A stretch of DNA of 64,000 nucleotides from Actinophytocola sp044466355 (GTDB taxonomy: Bacteria; Actinomycetota; Actinomycetes; Mycobacteriales; Pseudonocardiaceae). The notes under the pieces were generated by a model. That model was not told the origin of the DNA and ran no database searches. It saw only the letters and a program-made list of their open reading frames with translations. The DNA lies in contig NZ_JBITMQ010000017.1 of the NCBI RefSeq assembly GCF_044466355.1, positions 1 through 64,000 of the forward strand, in the 5' to 3' direction. A program made the position numbers and the translations under genes. This document shows positions 8,900-17,637 of the stretch, in pieces; the stretch's first letter is position 1; every line of letters starts with the position of its first letter.

Positions 8900-10084
8900 A
8901 TGAAGCTCACCGGTCTCCTCGCTCGATCGCACCAGGCTCGGCCCGGGGTCACCGGGATCGCGCGGGTCGACCGGCGAACGGGTGATCTGCTCCGCCGCAT
9001 CGGACACGGCGACATCGTCATCCTCGACCAGGTCGACCTCGACCGCGCCACCGCGGACGCCCTGGTCGACGCCCAGGTCACGGGTGTCGTCAACGCGTCG
9101 CCGTCGATCTCCGGCCGCTTCCCGAACCTCGGCCCGGAGATCGTCGTCGGCGCCGGGATCGTGCTCATCGACGGCGTCGGGCCGGAGGTCCTGCGTGCCG
9201 TCAAGGAGGGCAGCAAGGTCCGGCTTCACGAAGGCGTCGTCCACATCGGCGACAAGGAGGTCGGGCGCGGGACCGAACAGTCCGTCGAAACGATCGCCGA
9301 CCTCATGATCGAAGCCAAGGCCGGCATGTCCGCGCAGCTGGAGGCGTTCTCCGCCAACACGATCGAGTTCCTCCGGCGCGAACGGACCCTCATCCTCGAC
9401 GGCGTCGGCGTGCCCGACGTGAACGCCAACATGCGCGACCGGCAGGTGCTCGTCGTCGCGCCCGGACGGGACCACGAGGAGGACCTCCGCCGCCTCAAGC
9501 GGTACATCGCCGAGCACCGGCCCGTGCTCATCGGCGTCGACGGGGGCGCGGACACACTGCACCACCTCGGGTATCGCCCGAACGTGATCGTGGGTGACCC
9601 GGACAGGTTGTCCACCGAGACGCTCCGCAGTGGTGCCGAGGTCGTCGTCCCGGCCCACATGGACGGTCACGCGCCGGGGCTGGAACGCGTGCAGGACCTG
9701 GGGATCGGCGCCGTCACCTTCCCGGCGTCGGGCAACCCCGAGGACCTAGCGCTGCTGCTCGCCGACACGCACGGCGCCGACCTCGTCGTCACCGTCGGGT
9801 TCCAGGCCACGCTGCACGAGTTCCTCGACCGCGGCCGCTCCGGCTCCAACCCGTCCACCTTCCTGACCAGGCTGAAGCTCGGCAGCAAGGTCGTCGACGG
9901 CAAGGCCGTCGCCACGCTCCACCGCAGCCGTGTCTCCATCGGCGCGGTGCTCCTGCTCGTGCTCGCCGCGCTCGCCGCGGTCGCCGTCGGCGTGGCCGTG
10001 TCCGGGGTCGGCGACGCGTACCTCGACTGGGTCGTCAACACCTGGCACACCATCACGAACTGGGTTGGGGGAATCTTCTCGTGA
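8900..10084 (+). CDS. steA: SteA-like cell-separation protein (thiamin pyrophosphokinase-like domain, C-terminal membrane anchor)
   Basis: This 394-residue protein is cytoplasmic except for one C-terminal membrane helix (about residues 350-372, VSIGAVLLLVLAALAAVAVGVAVSG in part). The middle carries a thiamin-pyrophosphokinase-like nucleotide-binding fold (LIGVDGGADTLHHLGYRPNVIVGDPD). The protein and its partner correspond to Rv1697-Rv1698 and to Corynebacterium SteA-SteB, where they control RipA-dependent daughter-cell separation. The stop overlaps the SteB start as GTGA, so the two are translationally coupled. Confidence 0.88.
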   Translation: MKLTGLLARSHQARPGVTGIARVDRRTGDLLRRIGHGDIVILDQVDLDRATADALVDAQVTGVVNASPSISGRFPNLGPEIVVGAGIVLIDGVGPEVLRAVKEGSKVRLHEGVVHIGDKEVGRGTEQSVETIADLMIEAKAGMSAQLEAFSANTIEFLRRERTLILDGVGVPDVNANMRDRQVLVVAPGRDHEEDLRRLKRYIAEHRPVLIGVDGGADTLHHLGYRPNVIVGDPDRLSTETLRSGAEVVVPAHMDGHAPGLERVQDLGIGAVTFPASGNPEDLALLLADTHGADLVVTVGFQATLHEFLDRGRSGSNPSTFLTRLKLGSKVVDGKAVATLHRSRVSIGAVLLLVLAALAAVAVGVAVSGVGDAYLDWVVNTWHTITNWVGGIFS

Positions 10085-11022
10085 TCTCGTTGCGGTACCA
10101 CGTCATCTCCATCGCCGCCGTCTTCCTCGCGCTCGCCGTGGGCGTGGTGCTCGGCTCGACGACCCTGTCGCGGTCGTTGCTCTCCGGGCTGAACAACGAG
10201 AACGAGGACCTGGCCGCCCAGGTCAACGACCTGCAGAACGAGCGGAACGCGCAGAACGCGCGCCTCGCCGACGCCGACGCGTTCGCCGCGTCCGTCGGGC
10301 CCATGGCCCTCCAGGGCCAGCTCGCGCGGCGCACCGTCGTGCTCGTCACGACCGCCGACGCGCGGCCGGAGGACCGCGACGCGCTGAAGACGTTGATCAC
10401 CAACGCGGGCGCGACCGTCACCGGTGAGCTGCAGCTGACCGAGTCGTTCAGCGATCCCCGGCACGCCGACCAGCTCAAGGACATCGTGGTGCGGCTGCTG
10501 CCCGCGGGTGTGCGACTGCCGACGGCGTCCGACCCGGGCACGCTCGCGGGCGGTCTGCTCGGTCCGCTTCTGTTGATCAGCAAGGAGAACAACAAGCCGC
10601 AGGCGTCCGCGGACGAGACCGCCGCCGCGCTGTCCGGGCTCACCGAGGGCGGGTTCGTCAAGGCGAGCCAAGGACTTCAGCCCGCGCAACTGGCCGTTGT
10701 TCTCACCGGCGGTGCCGCGTCGGGTGACGGTGCGGGGGACCGGGCCGCGACGATCGCGCGGTTCGCCACACAGGTCGACCGTTCCGGCGCGGGTGCTGTG
10801 CTGGCGGGTGGCGCGGGTTCGGCTGAAGGCACCGGTCCGGTGGGCGTCGTGCGTGCCGACACCGCGGCGACCAGTATTTTGTCCACTGTGGACAATGTGG
10901 ACAGTTCGGCTGGCCGGGTGGTGGCGGTGCTCGCGTTGCGTGAACAACTGGAGGGGGAGGCGGGGCGCTACGGCAACGCCGGCAACGCCGAACGCACCTC
11001 GCCGGGCGCTCCGGCGGAGTAG
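10081..11022 (+). CDS. steB: SteB/MctB-like envelope protein
   Basis: This 313-residue protein starts at GTG 10081. An N-terminal membrane helix or uncleaved signal (ISIAAVFLALAVGVVLGSTTL) is followed by a coiled-coil stretch (NNENEDLAAQVNDLQNERNA), then an extracytoplasmic domain. The Mycobacterium homologue Rv1698 was described as MctB, a copper-related channel protein, and the Corynebacterium homologue as SteB, partner of SteA in cell separation. Pairing with steA favours the second role here. It contains GTCCACTGTGGAC at 10881, a 13-mer seen again at 37971. Confidence 0.85.
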   Translation: MISLRYHVISIAAVFLALAVGVVLGSTTLSRSLLSGLNNENEDLAAQVNDLQNERNAQNARLADADAFAASVGPMALQGQLARRTVVLVTTADARPEDRDALKTLITNAGATVTGELQLTESFSDPRHADQLKDIVVRLLPAGVRLPTASDPGTLAGGLLGPLLLISKENNKPQASADETAAALSGLTEGGFVKASQGLQPAQLAVVLTGGAASGDGAGDRAATIARFATQVDRSGAGAVLAGGAGSAEGTGPVGVVRADTAATSILSTVDNVDSSAGRVVAVLALREQLEGEAGRYGNAGNAERTSPGAPAE

Positions 11023-11193
11023 TCCGCTTCGGGTTACGTGGTGGTGTCCTCGCCCGGCGGGTCGTCGTTGTGGGCTTGCGCCCGGCTTGTGCACGGGGCT
11101 GGACTTCTCCGTGAGCACTGGGTGACGCTCTGTGAGTATGTGCTTGTCGGGGGTGTACCCGGTGTGTCGGGTTCGGATCGTCGGAGCAGGTGA

Positions 11194-11208
11194 TACGGTG
11201 AAACCCCG
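11194..11208 (+). promoter_or_regulatory. Candidate -10 element for leaderless pyrG mRNA
   Basis: TACGGT at 11194-11199 lies 8 bases before GTG 11208. With a usual start 6-8 bases after the -10, transcription would begin at the GTG itself. There is no Shine-Dalgarno sequence before this codon. The -35 region is weak (GTTCGG about 17 bases upstream). Confidence 0.45.
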
Positions 11209-12998
11209 TGGAGAGTCAGGCGGGGAGCCCCGCTGCGAACGGTATCGCCAGTAACGGATATGGACCGAAGGCAACGCCACGGGGGGCGTCCCTGGTGCAA
11301 CATTCACGCACGACCAAGTACGTGTTCGTCACCGGTGGGGTCGCCTCGTCGCTCGGCAAGGGGCTGACGGCCTCTAGCCTCGGTCAGCTGCTCACGTCCC
11401 GTGGGTTGTGGGTCACGATGCAGAAGCTCGATCCGTACCTCAACGTGGACCCCGGGACGATGAACCCGTTCCAGCACGGCGAGGTGTTCGTCACCGAGGA
11501 CGGCGCGGAGACCGACCTCGACGTGGGGCACTACGAGCGGTTCCTCGACCGCGACCTCGCCGGCGCGGCCAACGTCACCACCGGGCAGGTCTACTCGACG
11601 GTCATCGCCAAGGAGCGGCGTGGCGAGTACCTCGGCGACACCGTGCAGGTCATCCCGCACATCACCGACGAGATCAAGGCCCGCATCCGTGCCATGGCCG
11701 AGCCCGGCGAGGACGGCAACGCGCCCGACGTGATCATCACCGAGATCGGCGGCACCGTCGGTGACATCGAGTCGCTGCCGTTCCTGGAGGCCGCGCGGCA
11801 GGTCCGCCACGACGTGGGCCGCGACAACTGCTTCTTCCTGCACGTCTCCCTGGTGCCCTACCTGGCGCCGTCCGGTGAGCTGAAGACCAAGCCGACGCAG
11901 CACTCCGTCGCCGCGCTGCGCAACATCGGCATCCAGCCCGACGCGGTCGTCTGCCGCGCCGACCGCGAGATCCCGAGCGGGCTCAAGCGCAAGATCGCGC
12001 TGATGTGCGACGTCGACATCGACGCGGTGGTCGCCGCGCCGGACGCGCCGTCGATCTACGACATCCCGAAGGTCCTGCACACCGAGGGGCTCGACGCCTA
12101 CGTCGTCCGCAGGCTGGGACTGCCGTTCCGGGACGTGGACTGGACCGTGTGGGGTGACCTGCTCACCCGCGTCCACGATCCCAAGGAGACGGTGCGGATC
12201 GCGATCGTCGGCAAGTACGTCGACCTGCCCGACGCGTACCTGTCGGTCACCGAAGCCCTGCGTGCCGGTGGGTTCGCGCACCGCGCCAAGGTCGACATCC
12301 GGTGGGTCGCCTCCGACGAGTGCGAGACCCCGGCGGGCGCCGCGGCAGCACTGTCCGGGCTGGACGGCGTGCTGATCCCCGGTGGGTTCGGCGTGCGTGG
12401 CATCGAAGGCAAGATCGGCGCCATCGAGTACGCGCGGGTCAACAAGATCCCGCTGCTCGGCCTGTGCCTCGGCCTGCAGTGCATGGTGATCGAGACCGCG
12501 CGGCACCTCGCGAACATCGCGGGCGCCAACTCGTCGGAGTTCGACGAGACCACCAAGCACCCCGTGATCTCCACGATGGCCGACCAGGAGGACGTCGTCG
12601 CGGGGGAGCGGGACATGGGCGGCACCATGCGGCTGGGCGCGTACCCGGCGAAGCTGACCGCCGGTTCGGTCGTCGCGAAGGCCTACGGCACCCGCGACGT
12701 CTCCGAGCGGCACCGTCACCGCTACGAGGTCAACAACGCCTACCGCGACAAGCTGTCCAAGGCGGGCCTCGTGTTCTCGGGTCTCTCGCCGGACGGGCAC
12801 CTCGTGGAGTACGTCGAGTTGTCGGCCGACGTGCACCCGTTCTTCGTCGGCACGCAGGCGCACCCGGAACTGAAGAGCCGCCCGACGCGTCCGCACCCGC
12901 TGTTCGCCGGTTTCGTGCGCGCCGCGCTGGCACGCAAGGCCGCCGAGCGACTGCCGGTCGAGCTGCCCGAGCCGTCCAGCGCGGGAGCGCGTTCGTGA
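11208..12998 (+). CDS. pyrG: CTP synthase
   Basis: This 596-residue enzyme makes CTP from UTP, ATP and glutamine. The N-terminal synthase domain starts at KYVFVTGGVASSLGKGL and includes NVDPGTMNPFQHGEVFV. The C-terminal glutamine amidotransferase has the nucleophile in GLCLGLQC, and histidine and glutamate in THPELKSRP-type context (QAHPELKSRP). Starting at GTG 11208 gives about 30 extra N-terminal residues before the conserved core. GTG 11295 would match family length, but the -10 placement supports the longer leaderless form. The stop overlaps the NUDIX start as GTGA. Confidence 0.96.
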   Translation: MESQAGSPAANGIASNGYGPKATPRGASLVQHSRTTKYVFVTGGVASSLGKGLTASSLGQLLTSRGLWVTMQKLDPYLNVDPGTMNPFQHGEVFVTEDGAETDLDVGHYERFLDRDLAGAANVTTGQVYSTVIAKERRGEYLGDTVQVIPHITDEIKARIRAMAEPGEDGNAPDVIITEIGGTVGDIESLPFLEAARQVRHDVGRDNCFFLHVSLVPYLAPSGELKTKPTQHSVAALRNIGIQPDAVVCRADREIPSGLKRKIALMCDVDIDAVVAAPDAPSIYDIPKVLHTEGLDAYVVRRLGLPFRDVDWTVWGDLLTRVHDPKETVRIAIVGKYVDLPDAYLSVTEALRAGGFAHRAKVDIRWVASDECETPAGAAAALSGLDGVLIPGGFGVRGIEGKIGAIEYARVNKIPLLGLCLGLQCMVIETARHLANIAGANSSEFDETTKHPVISTMADQEDVVAGERDMGGTMRLGAYPAKLTAGSVVAKAYGTRDVSERHRHRYEVNNAYRDKLSKAGLVFSGLSPDGHLVEYVELSADVHPFFVGTQAHPELKSRPTRPHPLFAGFVRAALARKAAERLPVELPEPSSAGARS

Positions 12999-13621
12999 CC
13001 GAACCCGGTCGGCACGAGTTCACCGTACTGTCCACTGAGGATGTCTACATCGGACGAATCATCGCGTTGCGCGTCGACGAGGTCGCCATGCCCGGCGGGT
13101 CGCACGCCAGGCGCGAGGTCGTCGAACACCACGGCGCGGTGTCGATCGTCGCACTGGACGACGATGACCAGGTGACGTTGATCCACCAGTACCGGCACCC
13201 GCTCGGCAGGCGGATCTGGGAGCTGCCCGCCGGGCTGATCGACCACCTCGGCGAGGACCCGCTCGAGTCGGCCAAGCGCGAGCTGGTCGAGGAGGTCGGC
13301 CTCGCCGCCGAGCACTGGTCGGTGCTGGTCGACGTCGCCGCGTCGCCGGGGTTCACCGACGAGGTCATCCGCGTCTTCCTCGCCACCGGCCTCACGGTCG
13401 TGGACCGCGAGCTGCTCGGCGACGAGGAGGCCGACCTGGTGGTGCGCAAGGTGCCGCTCGCGGAGGCGGTCCGGATGGCGCTCGCCGGCGAGATCGTGAA
13501 CGGTGCGTCGGTGAGCGGGATCCTCGCCGCGCAGGCGGTCCGGACCTCGGGCGCCGCGCCGCGCCCGACGGACGCGCCGTGGGAGGACCTGCCGACCCGC
13601 TTCCCGTCCCGCCCGTCCTAG
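12995..13621 (+). CDS. NUDIX hydrolase, ADP-ribose pyrophosphatase type
   Basis: This 208-residue protein starts at GTG 12995. The Nudix box reads GLIDHLGEDPLESAKRELVE followed by EVGL, with the REL-EE-G metal-binding core. As in Rv1700 there is one extra residue between the first glycine and glutamate. RRIWELPAG just upstream is typical of ADP-ribose pyrophosphatases. It probably hydrolyses ADP-ribose to AMP and ribose-5-phosphate. Translationally coupled to pyrG, as in Mycobacterium. Confidence 0.92.
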   Translation: MTEPGRHEFTVLSTEDVYIGRIIALRVDEVAMPGGSHARREVVEHHGAVSIVALDDDDQVTLIHQYRHPLGRRIWELPAGLIDHLGEDPLESAKRELVEEVGLAAEHWSVLVDVAASPGFTDEVIRVFLATGLTVVDRELLGDEEADLVVRKVPLAEAVRMALAGEIVNGASVSGILAAQAVRTSGAAPRPTDAPWEDLPTRFPSRPS

Positions 13622-13662
13622 TCCGGAGGTGGCCCACGACCGCGTGGGCCACCTCGGCGTGG

Positions 13663-13899
13663 TCACAGCTGGATGGGCCGGTAGCTCAGAGCGCGATCGA
13701 CCACTTCCTCGGCCGTGGGTTCGTGGTCGAACTCCATGTGCGAGTAGAAGATCAGGTTGGCCGCGTTCGGATCGGGCACACCGTCGAGGAACTCGTCCAG
13801 GTCGCGGTCCAGGTCGTCGCCCGACGCGTACTCGCCGGACAACAGCCGGCGAACGACGTCCACCAGACGCGCTCTGACGTCGTCGGACGCGTCGCTCAT
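13663..13899 (-). CDS. Small acidic protein, bacteriocin-immunity-like (e9imm-type)
   Basis: This 78-residue acidic protein (MSDASDDVRARLVDVV...) ends in PTAEEVVDRALSYRPIQL. The FDHEPTAEEVVDRALSYRP ending is like small actinobacterial proteins often named e9imm or bacteriocin-immunity-like. I judge this from pattern memory, not a search. It is the last gene of a four-gene operon whose starts and stops all overlap (ATGA/GTGA). Because the operon appears to modify a Cys-rich protein, an immunity or chaperone role is possible. Confidence 0.75.
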   Translation of the reverse strand: MSDASDDVRARLVDVVRRLLSGEYASGDDLDRDLDEFLDGVPDPNAANLIFYSHMEFDHEPTAEEVVDRALSYRPIQL

Positions 13900-14246
13900 C
13901 GACGGCTTCCGCGTGAGGGACGGAACCAGCGGCGGGTCCGGGGCGCCTCGAGGTGCCCTTCCGCGTACAGCCAGGTCTCGAAGCGGTCGAGGTCGGCGCG
14001 GAACGACGTGCCGACCTGCTTCGGGTGACCGAGCGACCACGTGTCGAACAGCGCCCGGTACCGCTCGCCGAGCCGTTCCGCCAGGTCGGGACGCACCTGT
14101 GCCGCGACCGACCGGCGTTTCGCGCGCAGTGCCCTGGCCTCGGCCTCGACCCGGTGCCCGTCGAACCCGGTGGGCACCGGACCACCGGCCAGCAACGCGC
14201 GCACCAGCTCCTGCTGCCGCGCGGCCAGCTCGCCCCGCGGCGTCAC
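13896..14246 (-). CDS. Small partner protein of the DUF692 enzyme (SCO6045-like)
   Basis: This 116-residue basic protein starts at GTG 14246, overlapping the stop of the DUF692 gene by 4 bases. It begins MTPRGELAARQQELVRALLAGG and has the pattern of small proteins that accompany DUF692 genes in Streptomyces, comparable in place to the partner proteins that bind precursor peptides for MNIO enzymes. Motifs seen are RYRALFDTWSL and DRFETWLYAEGHL. The role as substrate-binding partner is inference from gene order. Confidence 0.78.
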   Translation of the reverse strand: MTPRGELAARQQELVRALLAGGPVPTGFDGHRVEAEARALRAKRRSVAAQVRPDLAERLGERYRALFDTWSLGHPKQVGTSFRADLDRFETWLYAEGHLEAPRTRRWFRPSRGSRR

Positions 14247-15046
14247 CGTGCCGACTCGACGACGGCGCGAATGGCGGCCAGCTCGGCGGCCAGGTCGGCG
14301 TCCGGCGGGTAGTCGTCGTCGCGTTCCAGCAGCACGCCGGGCGGTTCGACGCGGGCACACAGCGCGGCGAGGGTGTCCAGCACCTCCTTCGGCACCGCGT
14401 GCGCGTGCGTGTCGTGGTAGAGCCCGTCGTGCGTGACCCCGCCCGCGACGTGTACGTACGCCAGCCGCGCCAGCGGCAGCTCGTCGAGGAACACCTCCGG
14501 CGCGGTGCCGAGGTTGACCGCGTTCGCGTGCAGGTTCGCCACGTCGATCAGCAGCAGGCAGTCGGTGCGCTCGACCAGTTCGGCGAGGAACTGGCCCTCG
14601 GTCAGGTCGCTGTCCGGCCAGTCCAGCAGGGCGGCGATGTTCTCCAGCGCCAACGGCACCGGCAACTCGGCCTGCGCCTGCTTCACGTTGTCCACCAGCA
14701 CGTCCAGCGCCTCCCGCGTACGCGGTACGGGCAGCAGGTGGCCGGAGTCGAGCCCGCCCGCGCGGGTGAACGCCACGTGCTCGCTGACCAGCGGCGCCCC
14801 CACCGCCTCCGCCACCGCCGCCAGGTGCGCGACGCGTGTGCGGTCCAGCGGTTCGGCGCCGCCGAGCGACAGGGACACCGCGTGCGCGACCACCGGCGTC
14901 CCGCGTGCGCGCAGTAGGGCCAGCGACTCGGGCAGCGGGTCGGGGTGGACGTTCTCCGCCAGCACCTCGACGAAGTCGACCCCGGGCAGCCGCTCCACCG
15001 TCAGGTCGATCTCCGGCCGCCACCCGATCCCGATGCCCAGGTTCAC
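14243..15046 (-). CDS. DUF692 / MNIO-family (multinuclear non-haem iron oxidase) enzyme
   Basis: This 267-residue protein starts at GTG 15046 (MNLGIGIGWRPEIDLTVERL) and fills a TIM-barrel DUF692 domain. Likely metal ligands are the histidines in VVAHAVSLSLGG and SEHVAFTR, the glutamate in ENIAALL, aspartate and histidine in LIDVANLHAN, VHVAGG, HDTHAH, and the acidic LLERDDDYPP. Family members with known chemistry (MbnB, TglH and others) use two or three irons to rearrange cysteine residues in peptide substrates. The gene overlaps both neighbours. The Cys-rich tail of the preceding membrane protein is the obvious candidate substrate. Confidence 0.9.
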   Translation of the reverse strand: MNLGIGIGWRPEIDLTVERLPGVDFVEVLAENVHPDPLPESLALLRARGTPVVAHAVSLSLGGAEPLDRTRVAHLAAVAEAVGAPLVSEHVAFTRAGGLDSGHLLPVPRTREALDVLVDNVKQAQAELPVPLALENIAALLDWPDSDLTEGQFLAELVERTDCLLLIDVANLHANAVNLGTAPEVFLDELPLARLAYVHVAGGVTHDGLYHDTHAHAVPKEVLDTLAALCARVEPPGVLLERDDDYPPDADLAAELAAIRAVVESAR

Positions 15047-15966
15047 GACGAACCGCCGCCGCAGCCCCCGCCGCCGCACGAGGAACCGCAGGACGACGAC
15101 GAGCTGCTGCAGGAGGACGACGGCGAGCTGGCGCTGCACGAGTAGCCAGCCGTGCTGGAGCCGCTCGCGGCGTGGTGGAACGAGTTGAACGAGCCTGCGG
15201 ACGAGTAGCTCCACACCGCGCCCGCGGCGACCGCGGTGACGACCAGTGCCTTCGCGACCTCCTTGTCCGGGTAGGCGCTCATGCCCCGCACCGCCACCTC
15301 CTCCAGCGGGTCGTTCGTGCCGCCGCGCATCAGCTCGGTCACGACGCGGTCGCCGTGCACCGTCCTGGCCTTGGGCGGGGCGATGGTCCGGATGGTCAGC
15401 ATGCTGATCGCGATGAGCGTGACGATGAGCAGCCCGATCAGGTAGCCGACCGGCAGGTGGTTCGCGATTCCGTTGGCACAGCGGACCACGCCGACGGCGA
15501 GCAGCACGTACAGCACGACCTGCCCGAGCCGTCGTGCCCGGATCGCGCGGCTCGGCGCGACGAGCAGGCCGCGCCGGACCAGCGAGTCGCCGATCGCGGT
15601 CAGCGCCGAAGCGGTGGTGGTCCTGGCGGTCACGGCACGGAGCGTTCTCGGGCTGGTCAGCGTGCCGAGCACCGCGTCGTCGAGCGGATGACCTGTTCGT
15701 CGCCTCTCCGACGCGTCGCTCAGGTTCCCGCGCCGGTCGACCCGGACGGCACCGGCGTCGACGAGCCGGGCGACGGCCACCTCGACCGCCCGCTGCGGCC
15801 CGCCAGAGAGGAAGCCCAGTTCCTCGGCGGCCAGCGGCCCCGGTGGCTCGGCCGACCGCGGCCTGCGTACCGCCATGCGCCGCCAGATCGCGAACGCGAC
15901 GCCCGCGACCAGGGCCGCGCTGTACAGCCAGAGGAACTCCGGTCCCGACAGTCCCCACGGATGCAT
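15043..15966 (-). CDS. Membrane protein with Ser/Gly/Cys-rich C-terminal tail (TIGR04222-like)
   Basis: This 307-residue protein starts at ATG 15966, chosen because GAGGGG lies 9 bases upstream; ATG 15972 is too close to it. One N-terminal membrane helix (FLWLYSAALVAGVAFAIW) is followed by a cytoplasmic region with winged-helix-like segments (AVEVAVARLVDAGAV), two central helices (LGQVVLYVLLAVGVV and LIGLLIVTLIAISML) and a possible fourth (ALVVTAVAAGAVW). The last ~45 residues are almost only Ser, Gly and Cys, with cysteines at 277, 286, 293, 297 and 302. Actinobacterial proteins of this layout often sit beside DUF692 genes. The tail looks like a substrate for modification rather than a catalytic domain. 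First gene of the operon. Confidence 0.85.
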   Translation of the reverse strand: MHPWGLSGPEFLWLYSAALVAGVAFAIWRRMAVRRPRSAEPPGPLAAEELGFLSGGPQRAVEVAVARLVDAGAVRVDRRGNLSDASERRRTGHPLDDAVLGTLTSPRTLRAVTARTTTASALTAIGDSLVRRGLLVAPSRAIRARRLGQVVLYVLLAVGVVRCANGIANHLPVGYLIGLLIVTLIAISMLTIRTIAPPKARTVHGDRVVTELMRGGTNDPLEEVAVRGMSAYPDKEVAKALVVTAVAAGAVWSYSSAGSFNSFHHAASGSSTAGYSCSASSPSSSCSSSSSSCGSSCGGGGCGGGSS

Positions 15967-16058
15967 ACCCATCGCCCCCTCGCGCGCGTGTGCGGACATC
16001 GTCCCTGTTCGACGTCACGCATGGGGCGGGATGCGCGGGGCCGTGGCCGTCCCGTTAC

Positions 16059-17510
16059 TCAGTCGGCCAGCTCGGACTCGGCGGCCTTGATCGCCGCGAA
16101 CTCCTCCTCCGGGGCGTTCGCCACGAGGTGGTGGCGGCTGTAGAAGTAGAAGTACGCCAGCGCCACCACGAGGATGCCCGCCGTGATGGCGGCGGCCACC
16201 TCGTCGACGAAGAACGTCGCCACCACCGCGGCCACCGCCAGCACCGCCGCGATCCCGGTGGTCACCACGCCACCCGGGGTGCGGTACGGGCGCGCCATGT
16301 CGGGCTCGCGGAACCTCAGCACGATGTGCGACACGTTCAGGAGCACGTAGGACACCGTCGCGCCGAAGACCGCGATGTTGATCAGCAACGCGCCGTCCAT
16401 GGTGATCGACGCGAGGAGGAAGCCGATCGTGCCGGGGACGACGAGCGCCAGCACCGGGGTCTTGCGGCGGCCGGTTCGGGACAGCCACCTCGGCAGGTAG
16501 CCCGCCCGCGACAGCGCGAACAGCTGCCGCGAGTACGCGTAGATGATCGAGAAGAAGCTCGCGACCAACCCGGCGAGGCCGACGTAGTTCACGAACTGGG
16601 CAAGGAAGTTGTCGCCGCCGTAGGCCGCGCGGATCGCGTCCGGGAGCGGGTTGTCCGAGCCGGAGATCGTGTTCGAGCCCGCCGCGCCCGGGGCGACCAG
16701 CAGCATCAGCGCCGCGAACACCAGCAGCGCCGCCATCGCGGCGATGATGCCGCGTGGCAGGTCGCGCTTGGGGTCGCTCGCCTCCTCCGCCGCCAGCGGC
16801 ACGCCCTCGACCGCCAGGAAGAACCAGATGCCGTACACGAACGCGGCCAGCACCCCTGCCACGCCGAACGGCAGGAACGTGCTCGCGCCCGCCGCGTCGG
16901 TCATCGGGATGTCGAACAGCTTGTCGGCGTCGAACTTGCCGATCATGCCGACGACGAACACGACCAGTGCGATCACGGCGACGGCGGTGATCACGAACAT
17001 CATCCGCAGCGCCTCGCCGACGCCCCAGATGTGGACGCCGATGAAGATCAGGTAGCACACCAGGAAGACCGGCCAGCCGCTCGTCAGTCCGAACAGGCCC
17101 AGCGCCTCGACGTAGCCGCCGATGAACACCGCGATGGCCGCGGGCGCGATCGCGTACTCGATGAGGATCGCCGTGCCGGTCGCGAAGCCGCCGGTCGGGC
17201 CGAGCGCGCGGCGGGCGAAGCCGTAGCCCGCGCCCGCGACGGGCATCGCCGACGCCATCTCGGCCAGGCCGAACACCATGCACGTGTACATCACGGCCAT
17301 GAGGACGGTCGCGATCAGCAGGCCGCCCCAGCCGCCCTCGGCGAGCCCGAAGTTCCAGCCCGCGAAGTCGCCGGAGATCACGTACGCCACGCCGAGGCCC
17401 GCGAGGAGCACCCAGCCCGCCGCGCCCTTGCGGAGCTGGCGCTGTTCGAGGTAGTCGGACGAGACGGTCTGGTACTCGACGGCGCTGTGCGACCTCGACG
17501 ACTTCGACAC
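16059..17510 (-). CDS. eat: APC-family amino acid/amine permease, ethanolamine permease-like
   Basis: This 483-residue protein has about 12 membrane helices. It carries APC-family features such as GVAYVISGDFAGWNFGLAEGGWG in the first helix pair and FFLAVEGVPLAAEEASDPKR after helix 6, which are characteristic of ethanolamine permeases. It should import ethanolamine or a related amine by proton symport. It diverges from a gene set for gamma-glutamylation of amines, supporting that substrate. The symbol is tentative. Confidence 0.85.
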   Translation of the reverse strand: MSKSSRSHSAVEYQTVSSDYLEQRQLRKGAAGWVLLAGLGVAYVISGDFAGWNFGLAEGGWGGLLIATVLMAVMYTCMVFGLAEMASAMPVAGAGYGFARRALGPTGGFATGTAILIEYAIAPAAIAVFIGGYVEALGLFGLTSGWPVFLVCYLIFIGVHIWGVGEALRMMFVITAVAVIALVVFVVGMIGKFDADKLFDIPMTDAAGASTFLPFGVAGVLAAFVYGIWFFLAVEGVPLAAEEASDPKRDLPRGIIAAMAALLVFAALMLLVAPGAAGSNTISGSDNPLPDAIRAAYGGDNFLAQFVNYVGLAGLVASFFSIIYAYSRQLFALSRAGYLPRWLSRTGRRKTPVLALVVPGTIGFLLASITMDGALLINIAVFGATVSYVLLNVSHIVLRFREPDMARPYRTPGGVVTTGIAAVLAVAAVVATFFVDEVAAAITAGILVVALAYFYFYSRHHLVANAPEEEFAAIKAAESELAD

Positions 17511-17527
17511 GGATGCTCCCTCGGGTT

Positions 17528-17630
17528 CAATGGGCCAGCATCAGTCCTTTGGATTTCCCCTGAGCGTGATGGGGGTTACAGTGCTGTGTCAAGACTTCAT
17601 TGGACAATGGGTCGCAACTGATCCTTTGGA
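17528..17630. promoter_or_regulatory. Divergent control region with imperfect direct repeat and palindrome
   Basis: The space between permease and ligase genes contains two related 26-base segments, 17528-17553 and 17605-17630, both starting CAATGGG and ending TCCTTTGGA. The second overlaps a palindrome CATTG-GA-CAATG at 17598-17609. Such sites could bind the GntR-type regulator encoded at the end of the operon, with one site near each start. The assignment is inferred from position. Confidence 0.5.
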
Positions 17631-17637
17631 GGGGCTC

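Noticed and set aside
17530..17637. Longer N-terminus of the glutamine-synthetase-like ligase
   Set aside because: It would run through the probable operator; ATG 17638 has GGAGGGG at proper distance and fits family length.
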